NCBI RefSeq assembly: GCF_001262015.1 | Contig: NZ_CP012075.1 | Location: forward strand, 372,001 to 436,000 | Direction: 5' to 3' | Length of the DNA: 64,000 bases | Source: Prevotella fusca JCM 17724 | GTDB lineage: Bacteria > Bacteroidota > Bacteroidia > Bacteroidales > Bacteroidaceae | Shown here: piece by piece, positions 1 to 9,600 of the stretch | How the letters are laid out: each line of letters starts with the position of its first letter | Position numbering within the stretch: position 1 is the stretch's first letter | Notes under the pieces: generated by a model | What the model was told of the DNA's origin: nothing | What the model saw: the letters and a program-made list of their open reading frames with translations, nothing else | Databases searched by the model: none | Program-made: the position numbers and the translations under genes

Positions 1-888
1 GCGAAACCTCATATTCCGCATCTTCAAGCTTGTTGAAACGAGCCTGGTCGTTGGTGGTATATTTGGACTGGTCCTTTAACCACAAATATTTGGTGTGTCT
101 CAGTTCCGGGAAGTGCCTGACCTCACGTTTGCGAACTTTGTCAACGGCGTCGTTCAGATAGGTGACACAGTGGTACATGTCGTGGCAGTGGCTGGCGTTA
201 GGGAAGTACTTCTTCGCTCCGTCAATGAAGGCGTCCCACATGTCCGTGCATACGGTCTTCACACCTGCCCTTTGCTCTTCAGTGAGAGCCTTGGAGCACA
301 GATTCTCAACACTTTTCCTGGTGCGCCCGCCCTCTACTTCGATGACATTTCCTGTATCTCCGTCATAGAGCATACTCACATACTCATGCCCCCGTCGGAT
401 TGACTTCTCATCCATACAGACATGCTCATGGATGTGCCTGTCGTCACGCCGATTCAATCCCCGTTCAACAGCCCGTTGCATCACTCCATGCACTTGGTCA
501 AAGGACAGGCGAAGAAGACGTGCAGTCTTTGTCTGATTCTTGGTGGACAGTAATGTTTCTACCGTTTTTTTTCCATCAACCAAGACAGCCGGGAGTTCGG
601 CATTGCCCACGGAACGGGGACGCTCTTGATCCCATCTCCATCCCGGTATCGGGGGACTCGGGCTTCAAGAATCGTCTTGTACTGCCACATGTCCAAGTGC
701 CTCCAACTCCGTTCGTGACGGAAGTCAAATATAGGGAATTCCTTCCCATTAACATGGATGGTGTCATGGCGATATTTGAGGGTGATGTGTATCTCATCAG
801 CGGAGTCATCACATGTCACACGATCGATTTCCCTGTCATCATTGTTTTGGAGGAGCAGCTTGGCTAAGATGTCTTCTGGTCTCTTCAT
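1..888 (-). CDS. ISL3-family transposase, partial, with a frame change at an A8 tract
   Basis: This is a DDE transposase of the ISL3 type, which cuts and joins the ends of its own element. The N-terminal frame starts at ATG 888 (MKRPEDIL) and stops just after a run of eight A residues on the coding strand (about 575-582). The downstream frame then continues to the window edge and holds the MDEKS and DMW motifs seen complete in copy 2. A -1 shift on the A8 run would join the two frames. In copy 2 the same run has seven A. The C-terminal part, including the catalytic Glu, is outside the window. Confidence 0.75.
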
Positions 889-966
889 AATGACCACAAA
901 GATACGAAATCCGCACTGTTTTATGCAAGAAACGGCATGTTAATTCACACTAAATCCAGCAGAACC
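1..966 (-). mobile_element. ISL3-type insertion sequence, copy 1 (runs off the left edge)
   Basis: The sequence is the reverse complement of the element at 1655-2962 and nearly identical to it. The outer end lies at 940-966 and carries the same terminal inverted repeat, GGTTCTGCTGGATTTAGTG read inward. The inner part, including the transposase C-terminus and the other end, is outside the window. Copies 1 and 2 lie in opposite orientation with their transposases pointing away from each other, and they enclose 967-1654. Confidence 0.85.
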
Positions 967-1192
967 ATATTTATGATGTCGCATATAGCCCTTGTGTTCA
1001 CAGAACTCAATTTCTTTAAGTATTACCATCATGATTTATTATTTAACATACAAACAAATATCTTTAAAAGATTTTATGCCTATTGTGTCTACTATGATAA
1101 AGAAAACTATTCATAGTAACATAAAACTAACCAATATAGAAAACAAAAATATTTTTCTAACAACTTGTTTAGATTTTGATTAAAATCTCTGT

Positions 1193-1654
1193 TTACTCAT
1201 TCCATTTAAAGGTTTTTATAGACTGGAAGAGGTTATTAAAAGTGAGTGAATCTTTGTCATGATACGAAATCATCATTTTTACCATCTTATCATAATTCTG
1301 CATAATAAAGATATGAACTGATACTGGTCCATTACCAGTAAGTCCCTTTCGTCTATAAAATGTATCCAGATAGTATGTGCTAGTAAATCCATTATCCGTG
1401 CTGGGCATTTGATTTGTTTCAGAACAATCATAGAATGGTCCATTAAGGATTAAATCAGGATTCTTTATTTCTGCATCAACCATTTTATCAAGTAACTTAT
1501 ACACCTCACTGACTAAAATATATTCATTTCGTTTTGCAAATGTACCTTGTTTCTCTCTAAAGTAGTCTATCGCCACACGGGAATAAAAATATTTCTTACT
1601 ATCAGTTGTATCATTAAATGAAAAAGTTGTACCTTCTGACTTGTCTATAAAATT
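1193..1654 (-). pseudogene. C-terminal fragment of an unrecognised protein, cut by ISL3 copy 2
   Basis: An open frame of about 153 codons enters directly from the end of the ISL3 element at 1655 and ends at a TAA at 1193. Translation of the unique part begins NFIDKSEGTTFSF and ends IKTFKWNE. It is hydrophilic and rich in Tyr, Asp and Lys, and I do not recognise a family. The natural start and N-terminus are missing, so the element cut the gene or a rearrangement at the element removed its front. The stretch between its stop and ISL3 copy 1 (967-1192) is AT-rich and shows no convincing gene. Confidence 0.6.
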
Positions 1655-2962
1655 GGTTCTGCTGGATTTAGTGTGAATTAACATGCCGTCTCTTGCATAA
1701 AACAGCGCGGAATTCGTATCTTTGTGGTCATTATGAAGAGACCAGAAGACATCTTGACCAAGCTGCTCCTCCAAAACAATGATGACTGGGAAATCGATCG
1801 TGTGACATGTGATGACTCCGCTGATGAGATACACATCACCCTCAAATATCGCCATGACACCATCCATGTTGATGGGAAGGAATTCCCTATATTTGACTTC
1901 CGCCACGAACGGAGTTGGAGGCACTTGGACATGTGGCAGTACAAGACGATTCTTGAAGCCCGAGTCCCCCGATACCGGGATGGAGATGGGATCAAGAGCG
2001 TCCCCGTTCCGTGGGCAATGCCGAACTCCCGGCTGTCTTGGTTGATGGAAAAAAACGGTAGAAACGTTACTGTCCACCAAGAATCAGACAAAGACTGCAC
2101 GTCTTCTTCGCCTGTCCTTTGACCAAGTGCATGGAGTGATGCAGCGAGCTGTTGAACGGGGATTGAATCGGCGTGACGACAGGCACATCCATGAGCATGT
2201 CTGTATGGATGAGAAGTCAATCCGACGGGGGCATGAGTATGTGAGTATGCTCTATGACGGAGATACAGGAAATGTCATCGAAGTAGAGACCGGGCGCACC
2301 AGGAAAAGTGTTGAGAATCTGTGCTCCAAGGCTCTCACTGAAGAGCAGAGGGCAGGTGTGAAGACCGTATGCACGGACATGTGGGACGCCTTCATTGACG
2401 GAGCGAAGAAGTACTTCCCTAACGCCAGCCACTGCCACGACATGTACCACTGTGTCACCTATCTGAACGACGCCGTTGACAAAGTTCGCAAACGTGAGGT
2501 CAGGCACTTCCCGGAACTGAGACACACCAAATATTTGTGGTTAAAGGACCAGTCCAAATATACCACCAACGACCAGGCTCGTTTCAACAAGCTTGAAGAT
2601 GCGGAATATGAGGTTTCGCAGGCTTGGAAAGTCAAAGAACTCTTTCGTGACCTCCTACATCTCAAGTACCATGGTGACATGGAAACTTACGGAATGTTGC
2701 TGCGCCGGATGGATGATGCATTGCGGTACAACATAGAGGAAATCAACGGGGTGGTCTTCATGTTCAAGAGACACCTTAAAGGCATTGTCAGAGCCATGGT
2801 CACAGGTGCAAATAACGGCAAAGCCGAAAGAACCAACGGCTCCATTCAAGAGATAAAGACCATCGGCAGAGGATATGGAACTGCCGAGAGATACAGGATT
2901 GCTATTCTATTTTTCTACGGTGGGCTAGACATAAGTTAATTCACACTAAATCCAGCAGAACC
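1655..2962 (+). mobile_element. ISL3-type insertion sequence, copy 2, complete ends
   Basis: The element is 1308 bp. Its ends are inverted copies of GGTTCTGCTGGATTTAGTG (1655 onward, and 2962 backward). The flanks are ATAAAATT on the left and CCTTTTTT on the right. ISL3 elements usually make an 8 bp target duplication and none is visible. This suggests later recombination, for example with the inverted copy at 1-966. Confidence 0.88.
1733..2939 (+). CDS. ISL3-family transposase in two frames, joined at an A7 tract
   Basis: The first frame starts at ATG 1733 (MKRPEDIL) and runs to a stop at 2120-2122; the second is open up to the TAA at 2937-2939. The frames switch near the A7 run at about 2049-2055: reading ACG-GTA-GAA after the run gives the natural continuation TVETLLSTKN. 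The second part carries the expected DDE landmarks: MDEKS (first Asp), CTDMWDAF (second Asp) and GKAERTNG (Glu). A -7 box TATCTTTG at 1717-1724 lies only 8 bases before the ATG, so the mRNA may have almost no leader. With A7 the copy needs +1 (or -2) slippage to give full-length protein. It is either inactive or dependent on slippage. Confidence 0.8.
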
Positions 2963-3172
2963 CCTTTTTTAATCGCTTTTTTAGCAATAAACCTTTAAAG
3001 TTATGTAAGTATTTTTCATGTACAACCGTATGGTATCTTTCCCTGAATTCAATATGAATTAATGAGGGATGCCGTTGAAAGAATCATCTTATTGCTTTCT
3101 CTTTATAGTTCTGCCTTCAGGCTTATGCGAAAGAAATAATGTATCAAAAAGACTTTATCGAGAAAAAAAAGT

Positions 3173-3292
3173 TATCTTTGCAGAAAATAAGCTACGTTCG
3201 GCAAATAGAAAACAAGTTTTCTTTGCTCTCACTTGCATTATTTTTGTAGAAAATAAGCTGCGTTCGGCAAATAGAAAACAAATTTTCTTTGC
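3173..3292 (+). repeat. Two tandem ~66 bp promoter-plus-hairpin units
   Basis: Unit 1 starts at TATCTTTG (3173-3180) and unit 2 at TATTTTTG (3239-3246). Both fit the Bacteroidota -7 box TAnnTTTG. Each is followed by AGAAAATAAGCT(A/G)CGTTCGG and then a palindromic stretch built on GCAAA, GAAAAC, GTTTTC and TTTGC. The unit spacing is 66 bp. A related double unit occurs at 63907-63979. The pair sits just upstream of the DMP19-like gene at 3332 and probably supplies its promoter and 5' leader. An open frame across the repeat (3069-3341) is not taken as a gene. Confidence 0.65.
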
Positions 3293-3331
3293 CAGTTCGT
3301 TCATAATCTCACATATAGATAATAAAATGAT

Positions 3332-3844
3332 ATGGCAATGATAGAAGTCAAAGTAAAAGATAGCGATATACGCAAAGCCGTTGAAGAAGGAATGGATAGC
3401 TTTGTCCAGGTCTTCATTGATGCTATTGATAAAGCAATAGATGGTAAACTGGCTTTGGAAACAATGCAGCAGCTCAGTGCTGACCAGATAACGTTACTGG
3501 CATGGAGCTATCTTCATCAGGAAGTGATGGATGGTGGGTATGTCCAACTGATATACAATGGTTATGGAGCATTTATCTTCAAGAATCCTTTTGCAGTTGC
3601 TATGCGTAACTGGGGCGTTCGTGAACTATACACACATATCCGTCATGGAAAGAAGTATTACGAAAAGTATCATGAGGCGATTGAAGCAGTAGAATCTGAT
3701 GAAGATTTCATGGCTTTATACGAGCAGATGCCTGAGTTTGATGAGTTTGATGATGAATTTGTGGTTAATGAGGAGCGTTGGACAGAAATGATAGCAGCTT
3801 ATATTGATGACCATATTGAGTATTTCGCAACAATTGAAGAATGA
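3332..3844 (+). CDS. DMP19 / DUF4375 family protein
   Basis: The product is 170 aa, acidic and without signal peptide or membrane segments. The central stretch, with an [14 protein letters not shown] segment around residues 65-80 followed by a helical region and a very acidic tail, matches what I know of the DMP19 (DUF4375) family. DMP19 of Neisseria is a DNA-mimic protein, but most members have no proven role. The stop overlaps the smpB start (ATGA at 3841-3844), so the two are translationally coupled. The tandem promoter units at 3173-3292 lie directly upstream. Start chosen at ATG 3332; a second ATG follows two codons later. Confidence 0.65.
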   Translation: MAMIEVKVKDSDIRKAVEEGMDSFVQVFIDAIDKAIDGKLALETMQQLSADQITLLAWSYLHQEVMDGGYVQLIYNGYGAFIFKNPFAVAMRNWGVRELYTHIRHGKKYYEKYHEAIEAVESDEDFMALYEQMPEFDEFDDEFVVNEERWTEMIAAYIDDHIEYFATIEE

Positions 3845-4320
3845 ATAAGGAACAACAAGAAAGACGGAAGAAATCACCTGTACAGATAAGGAACAAGAAA
3901 GCCTCATTTGAGTATTTCTTTGTCGATACATTTACGGCAGGAATTGTTCTTACTGGTACCGAGATTAAGTCAATCCGTGCCGGTAAGGCTTCATTGGTTG
4001 ATTCTTACTGTTATATAAATAAAGGTGAAATGTGGGTGCAGGGGATGAATATATCTCCTTATTTCTATGGCTCTTACGCCAACCATGAAGCCAAACGTCC
4101 CCGTAAGCTCCTGTTAACAAGAAAAGAGATACGCAATCTTGAAGCTGAGTCGAAGACTCCAGGCTACACTATTATCCCCACGCTTATCTTTATAGATGAG
4201 AATGGGCGCGCAAAGGTTGATATTGCATTGGCAAGGGGTAAGAAGGAATATGACAAACGGCAGACGCTGAAGGAAAAGGAAGACCGGCGGGAAATGGATC
4301 GGGCAAGAAAACATTATTAA
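3841..4320 (+). CDS. smpB: SsrA (tmRNA)-binding protein SmpB
   Basis: SmpB binds tmRNA and delivers it to stalled ribosomes in trans-translation. The 159 aa product has the family hallmarks: KKASFEYFF near the N-terminus, then [18 protein letters not shown], then [12 protein letters not shown] at about residues 81-92, and a basic tail ending DRARKHY that reaches the decoding centre. Length is normal. The start ATG overlaps the stop of the DMP19-like gene. The metH fragment follows 10 bp later on the same strand, so the three once formed a gene run. The tmRNA gene itself is not in this window. Confidence 0.96.
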   Translation: MNKEQQERRKKSPVQIRNKKASFEYFFVDTFTAGIVLTGTEIKSIRAGKASLVDSYCYINKGEMWVQGMNISPYFYGSYANHEAKRPRKLLLTRKEIRNLEAESKTPGYTIIPTLIFIDENGRAKVDIALARGKKEYDKRQTLKEKEDRREMDRARKHY

Positions 4321-4330
4321 AAGATGAAAG

Positions 4331-4530
4331 ATGAGGTTAAGGGATAACATAAAAGAGAGGATTCTGATTCTGGATGGTGCAATGGGTACCATGATTCAAG
4401 GATATGACTTGACGGAGAAGGATTTCCGTGGCAACCTTGAACTTTTGCAGATGCTCAATTATCAAGGTAACAATGACATGTTGAACCTTACACGTCCTGA
4501 TATAATAAAAGACATCCACCGTCGCTATTT
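4331..4530 (+). pseudogene. metH: metH 5' fragment, cut by an IS5-type element
   Basis: The first 66-67 codons encode the start of cobalamin-dependent methionine synthase: [15 protein letters not shown], then a DFRGN motif and [14 protein letters not shown], the opening of the homocysteine-binding barrel. The frame meets the IS5-type element at 4531, and the remaining ~1150 codons are not on the far side, where truncated cas1 is found instead. The encoded piece lacks the zinc ligands and every other domain, so it cannot be active. Whether a second metH or metE exists elsewhere cannot be seen here. Confidence 0.88.
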
Positions 4531-5960
4531 AGTCGTTCCTTAAATACATTATATTATACTGATTTACAGTTAATTATCTCTCTATTTATTTGTATATTTC
4601 TGCAAGTTTTTGTACCTTTACAGTATAAAACTTGCAGAAATATATGTTAAAAAGGACCTCTAATCAATTATCATTATTCTCTTCCTTAGAGGATATGCTC
4701 AATCACAATCACCCCCTTTATACGCTTGGTAATAAAATCAACTGGCGTAGATTTGAAAACTCCTTCTCTCGTTTGTATTGTAGTACAAATGGTCGCCCTG
4801 CGCATCCTATTCGTTTGATGTGCGGACTTTTAATCTTGAAACACTTGCGTAATATCTCTGACGAAAGTGTTGTTTTACAGTGGAGTGAAAATGCTTATTA
4901 TCAGTATTTCTGTGGTCAACTGGAGTTTCTTCCTAAAGAACCTTGCGAAGCTTCTGATTTGGTTCACTTCCGCAATCGTATAGGCGAAGAAGGAATTGAA
5001 GTCATTCTTGCTGAGAGCATCCGTGTCAATACTGAGAATGATAATGAGGATCATTTTAACACAGCTTTTATAGATTCTACGGTACAGGAGAAGAATATCA
5101 CTTACCCAACGGATGCGAAGTTGCATAAAAAGATAATCAATCGAGTGCTCAAAATCGTTCGTGAGAAGAAACTTCCTTTACGTCAGAGCTACCAAAGGAC
5201 ACTGAAAGCAATCTCTCGCAACCAACGTTTTCGCAATCACCCCAGGAGTCACAGGAAGGCTGTCAAGGCTGACCGGAGTCTGCGCACCATAGCCGGTCGT
5301 TTGGTCAGAGAACCTGACCGTAATCTTCCTGACAGGAAAGGCTATGAAAAGATGTTTGAGCTCTTCTATAAGGTCCTTTCTCAAAAACGTAACAGTCGTA
5401 ATAAGATATATTCTCTTCACGAGCCTGAAGTACAATGCATCAGTAAGGGTAAGGAACATAAGAAGTATGAGTTTGGCAACAAAGCTTCCTTTATCCGTTC
5501 GCTATCAGGAATTATTCTTGCTGCCGTTTCTTTTAGGAATGAATATGATGGGCATACCATAGAAGCATCCTTACAACAAACCGAAAGAATGACAGGCAAG
5601 CGCATTGATAACTTGGCAGGAGACAGAGGATATAGAGGAACAGATCTGGTTGGAACAACAAAAATACTCATACCACAAGCCCCTAAAGACAAAGATAGTT
5701 ACTATCAAAAGAAAAAGAAACACAAACTGTTTTGCAAGCGGGCAGGAATAGAGCCTACCATAGGACATCTTAAAAGTGATTACAGATTATCTCGCAACTT
5801 TTATAAAGGTGTGAAAGGGGATGCTATGAATATAATGCTGGCAGCTGCAGCATATAACTTCAGAAGAGCTATGAGAGCTCTTTTGTGCTTTACAAAAACT
5901 ATCATCGAAAAGTCAGTTTTGGTTGACTTTTCGACAAAATGGGCTTTTTAAGGAACGACT
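4531..5960 (+). mobile_element. IS5-type insertion sequence, complete copy joining metH to cas1
   Basis: The element is 1430 bp with short perfect inverted ends: AGTCGTTCCTTAAA at 4531-4544 and its complement at 5947-5960. Each end is flanked by TA/T-rich bases, but no clear target duplication is seen. The left neighbour is metH codon ~66 and the right neighbour is cas1 codon ~242 on the other strand. Two unrelated broken genes on either side mean this is not a simple insertion: DNA between two copies was deleted, or the copy recombined with another. A broken second copy lies at 22153-22670. Confidence 0.9.
4644..5951 (+). CDS. IS5-family transposase (DUF772 plus DDE domain)
   Basis: The product is about 435 aa. 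The N-terminal part has the DUF772/InsH pattern (GRPAHPIRLMCGLLILKHL). The DDE core shows Asp in FIDSTVQ, Asp in AGDRGYRG, and Glu in EPTIGHLKSDYRL, followed by the typical helix with RNFYKG. It carries out cut-and-paste transposition of the element. The start is placed at ATG 4644; an in-frame TTG at 4632 adds four residues. The stop lies inside the right terminal repeat. No frameshift is visible, so this copy is probably active. Confidence 0.88.
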   Translation: MLKRTSNQLSLFSSLEDMLNHNHPLYTLGNKINWRRFENSFSRLYCSTNGRPAHPIRLMCGLLILKHLRNISDESVVLQWSENAYYQYFCGQLEFLPKEPCEASDLVHFRNRIGEEGIEVILAESIRVNTENDNEDHFNTAFIDSTVQEKNITYPTDAKLHKKIINRVLKIVREKKLPLRQSYQRTLKAISRNQRFRNHPRSHRKAVKADRSLRTIAGRLVREPDRNLPDRKGYEKMFELFYKVLSQKRNSRNKIYSLHEPEVQCISKGKEHKKYEFGNKASFIRSLSGIILAAVSFRNEYDGHTIEASLQQTERMTGKRIDNLAGDRGYRGTDLVGTTKILIPQAPKDKDSYYQKKKKHKLFCKRAGIEPTIGHLKSDYRLSRNFYKGVKGDAMNIMLAAAAYNFRRAMRALLCFTKTIIEKSVLVDFSTKWAF

Positions 5961-6688
5961 ACATAAGGGCGATAAGGTTCCATAATGTCATCAGCAAGGC
6001 AATAGGCGTTATACCTGTTATGATGATGGATACCTAAAGTAGGTAGTAATCCACTTCCTACCAATGCTCGGGCTATTATGGCTCGAAGTATAGCATAGCC
6101 ATAGTTTAAGAGATTATTGGGAGGAATTCCTTCCCGGTCTCTTACAAAGTTTGGATATTCTGTAAAGAGATTCTTCCAATAGTAGGCGGCTGCTCTTGCT
6201 TCAAGATTGTCAGGGTCTCCACTGCGTACGTCATTAGACCATACACGCATACAGTTGGTTTCTTTATCAGTGTTTATGCGCAATGTATGTTCTTGATTGA
6301 GAATCTTTTGTTTTATAGTCTGTTGCCAGAGTTGTTTTCGTAAAGGTAGAGAAGCCTCTAACTGTGAGCGGAAGCGTTCGTTTTGTATGGTGTTCCCACT
6401 TAGAGGAAGAAGTAGCCCTATGGGCATGCTTTTTGGGTTACAAGTGATAACGGCACAGTTGTTCTCAAGCAAAGCCTCCATTACTCCAGAGGTTATGGTA
6501 ATACGCCTGTTGTCGAGAATTACCACCCCGATATCTTCTATCGGGATGGTACGTTCTGCTTCTTTTTTCATAGCTTCAGGCAATGTTTTATTACTTTCAA
6601 CTTCAGGTAAGTGCAAAACTAATTGTGCATTTCGCAAACTTAAATAGATTGGATTGCTGAAGCATAGGGTTTTCTTTATCATAAGCAA
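5961..6688 (-). pseudogene. cas1: cas1 (type II), 3' end removed by IS5-type element
   Basis: Cas1 is the integrase that inserts new spacers into CRISPR arrays. About 242 of the usual ~290-300 residues remain; the open frame gains only VVP from the IS before a stop. The conserved Glu is at residue 163 (NLEARAAAYYW), with His 221-223 (GIHHHNRYN) and Asp/Glu at 234-237 (DDIMEPYRP), so the metal ligands survive but the C-terminal helices are lost. The start is 7 nt after the cas9 stop, so the two were co-transcribed. cas2 and the array, normally downstream, are absent. The locus should not acquire spacers unless cas1 and cas2 exist elsewhere. Confidence 0.9.
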
Positions 6689-6695
6689 AAGGATT

Positions 6696-9600
6696 TTACT
6701 TTATAATCTTAAGAATGTTGCCTAACCGGTCTACTTCAAGTTTCCAACAGACAGCTTTTATCATTTCGCCAGTTAAGGCACGCCCCATTTTATTTTTAGC
6801 CTCGTACTCAAATTTATCATATATGGGTTTTGCAGTAGTGTAAGGTATGAAATGACATTCGTTACTAGTCGAACTAACCATCTTATAAATTCGTTCTTTG
6901 CTGAGTTTGCATTCATTTGATAGCTTTTCTTCTTCTGTTGGAACATAAACCAAATCATTAGGTGAAAGATAAAATTTCAATGAAATCCCCTTTTCGTTCT
7001 TCTCTGGCACAGGTGATAGACCTTGCTTCAATCGTTCTGCAACCTCATTTAATGGAATGGTGTTGTAAGATCGATTACCGTCTTTGTCTTCATAGATTGC
7101 AAAGTAAAGATTCGTTCCTTTTTGAGCCTCAACGAACTTCTTTGTTTTATTACCAGTTTCTCCCACTTGGTATTTAGCCCCCTTAGGTTCTGAAACTCTT
7201 ACTTTCAGAATAGGTTGATGTTGCTTACCATTGTTATAATCAATGATATGCTTATTCATTTCTGCTATTCCTTCTGGAGTAAAAGCAACATTGGGATCAT
7301 TGCCTTTTGACTTCAGGTATTTGCAGAGAATCTGTTGTATTCCTGTATCGGTAATTGTATCAATGCGTTTAGCATCAAATGAAATGTCGATAGCCTTGCG
7401 AGTAGCAACCATCGGTTCTTTCTCGTCACTGAAAACCCAAATGCCAACCTTATTGACAGATTTCATATTTAGCCGATAATTGATACTTTTGAAGTGTGCT
7501 AGCATTTGTTTCGTATTGAACTTTTTCGCTATTAAATCATTGACATAGTCACGTAGTGCCTTGTCGCAGATAGCAGGAATATTCTCAAGTGCATCTTTCA
7601 GTTTAACAGTAACTTTGCGTCGGAGGTTGACTTGCCCAAACACAGTCTCTTTGTGCATAGGTTTTCTAATAGCCCACATATCTTGCCCTTTCTGTTCTGC
7701 CATTCCTTTCTTGCCACTCTCATCATATTTCTCATAATAGTTTGTTGCTTTGTTGATAACACGGACATAATTCTTAAAACTAACTACTACATCCTCAAGA
7801 GCAGTGCGAGCATCCTGAGTGAAGGTTTCCCAAGGTTTACGTATAATACGATTCTTGTCGCAAAGTTTCTTTCGTAAGTCCTCCCTCTGCTCTTGACTTT
7901 TAGCAGACTCGTTGTTGAGGTAATTGATAATATTACGTGATGCACAGGCTATAACGAGTGCGTCCATAGCATGATGGCGATGGTCTATACGTTTCTTGCT
8001 GAAGCCTCTCTGGAGTTCTAAGGGTAGCGATGTCTGGAAAACCTGTTTTCCTTCTTTGTTCTCCCAGCGTCCAAAGGCTTCTGTCTGGGTGAGTTTATTG
8101 AGGCGTTCAAAACGAGGGTAAACAATGCTGTTCCATACATCATTCAGTCCCCAATCCTGTTTCAGACGGTCTGTTATGCCACCAGAACATGAAACTACAA
8201 ACTTAGAGTTAGTTTCTTGCTCATCTTCTTCACGTACGATATTAGAAAGGATTGCCATCACTTTCTTGCTGATATATCGACTATCATTCATCTGACGATT
8301 GAGGAATTCCTGCGGTATATCTTCCAACAAGAGTTTCTCTTTTTTACGCCTGTTATTGGCATAATGCTCTGTTACGAAGTTATAATATTCCTTTGCGTCA
8401 AGTATCTTTACGTCACCTATAGTCGTACAATGCACAATCTCGCCACTATGCTTCTTGATGAATTCATAGCCTAACATATTACTCTTGAGTTGATTTACCT
8501 CGGTCTCACAGATTACTTTATTCGTGAATGAATCATCAAAGTAACGGCTCTGTGGGATAATATGTTCTATTTGATAAGCTGATGTGAATAGTTTTGACAG
8601 GGAAATAGGCTTGCCAGTATATGGTGAACAATACTTCTGCTCCAGCCAAAGTCTATATTTAAGTAATTCTTTGGCAGAAGGTTGTGCCATTTGTGAAATC
8701 TTAGATATCTCTGGATATTGGGCATCTTCTTTCGTTAATTCCTGCAAGGCTCCCTCCTCATATATTCTTAGGATTTCCTGTTGCATTGGTGAATAGGGGC
8801 GTACATTCTCGATTTCTTTTGCATTCTTCAGTTCCATCAAGAGGCTCTTGATACGCAGGTTGGTATTCTCATTTTGCAAAATACTTTTAGACATGCGTGC
8901 ACGCTGGTCAGCTGTACTCTTCATACTCCTGCCTAACTCTACATGAATCTCATCAATATGTCCTGCTTCTTTCCATATATCATGAACTGTTCTGAGGGTC
9001 TCAAGGATACACTGCTCGACGATAGGATTACGAAGTGAATGTTGCTTGAAACCATTGATATACGCCATCAGGTTTTCTGGCTTTGTCCATCGTTGTATAT
9101 CTGTAGCTTCGGAGTGTCTGCCATATACAACATAACATGCTAACCATTCAGGAAGCCCCTGGAAGTCGGATAATTGACAGAAAGTGCGACCCATCCGTTC
9201 TTTTATCTTCTCATCAATTTCCCCTTTTATGATGCTTTGAATCCTATTTCTTGTTTGTTCACAAATATCAGTCTCATTCCATAGACCTCCCATACGCATT
9301 ATAGCCAGCAGCTTCTTTACGGCTTTCTCGGAATAAGCACCATAGTCTTTCTTAAATGGCTTTACTTTTAAGAAAGCGTTTACAAAGTCATCATTATCTT
9401 TAAGTTTTCTCAAAGCTCCTTCTGCTTCTTCCTTGGACTCTACGGAATAGAGAAGATGCCAAAGCCGGTAGAATCGTTCTTTATCATCTAACCAACTATG
9501 GTCTATGCCAGCCTTGTCTAATGCAGCAAGCAGTTCGTGACGTGTTTCGTTACAAGGATACTTCTTTTCTTTGTCTTCAATATAGTTCCAACGAATAGGA

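Noticed and set aside
992..1183. 63-codon AT-rich frame between ISL3 copy 1 and the gene fragment
   Set aside because: Low-complexity Ile/Lys/Asn translation without similarity to a known start region, and no promoter box.
1193..2080. 295-codon frame on the minus strand
   Set aside because: Its first ~140 codons are antisense to the ISL3 transposase. Only the part to the left of 1655 is kept, as a gene fragment.
3069..3341. 90-codon open frame upstream of the DMP19-like gene
   Set aside because: It runs over the two 66 bp repeats, so its repeated peptide comes from non-coding DNA. It has no conserved feature and overlaps the proposed promoter.
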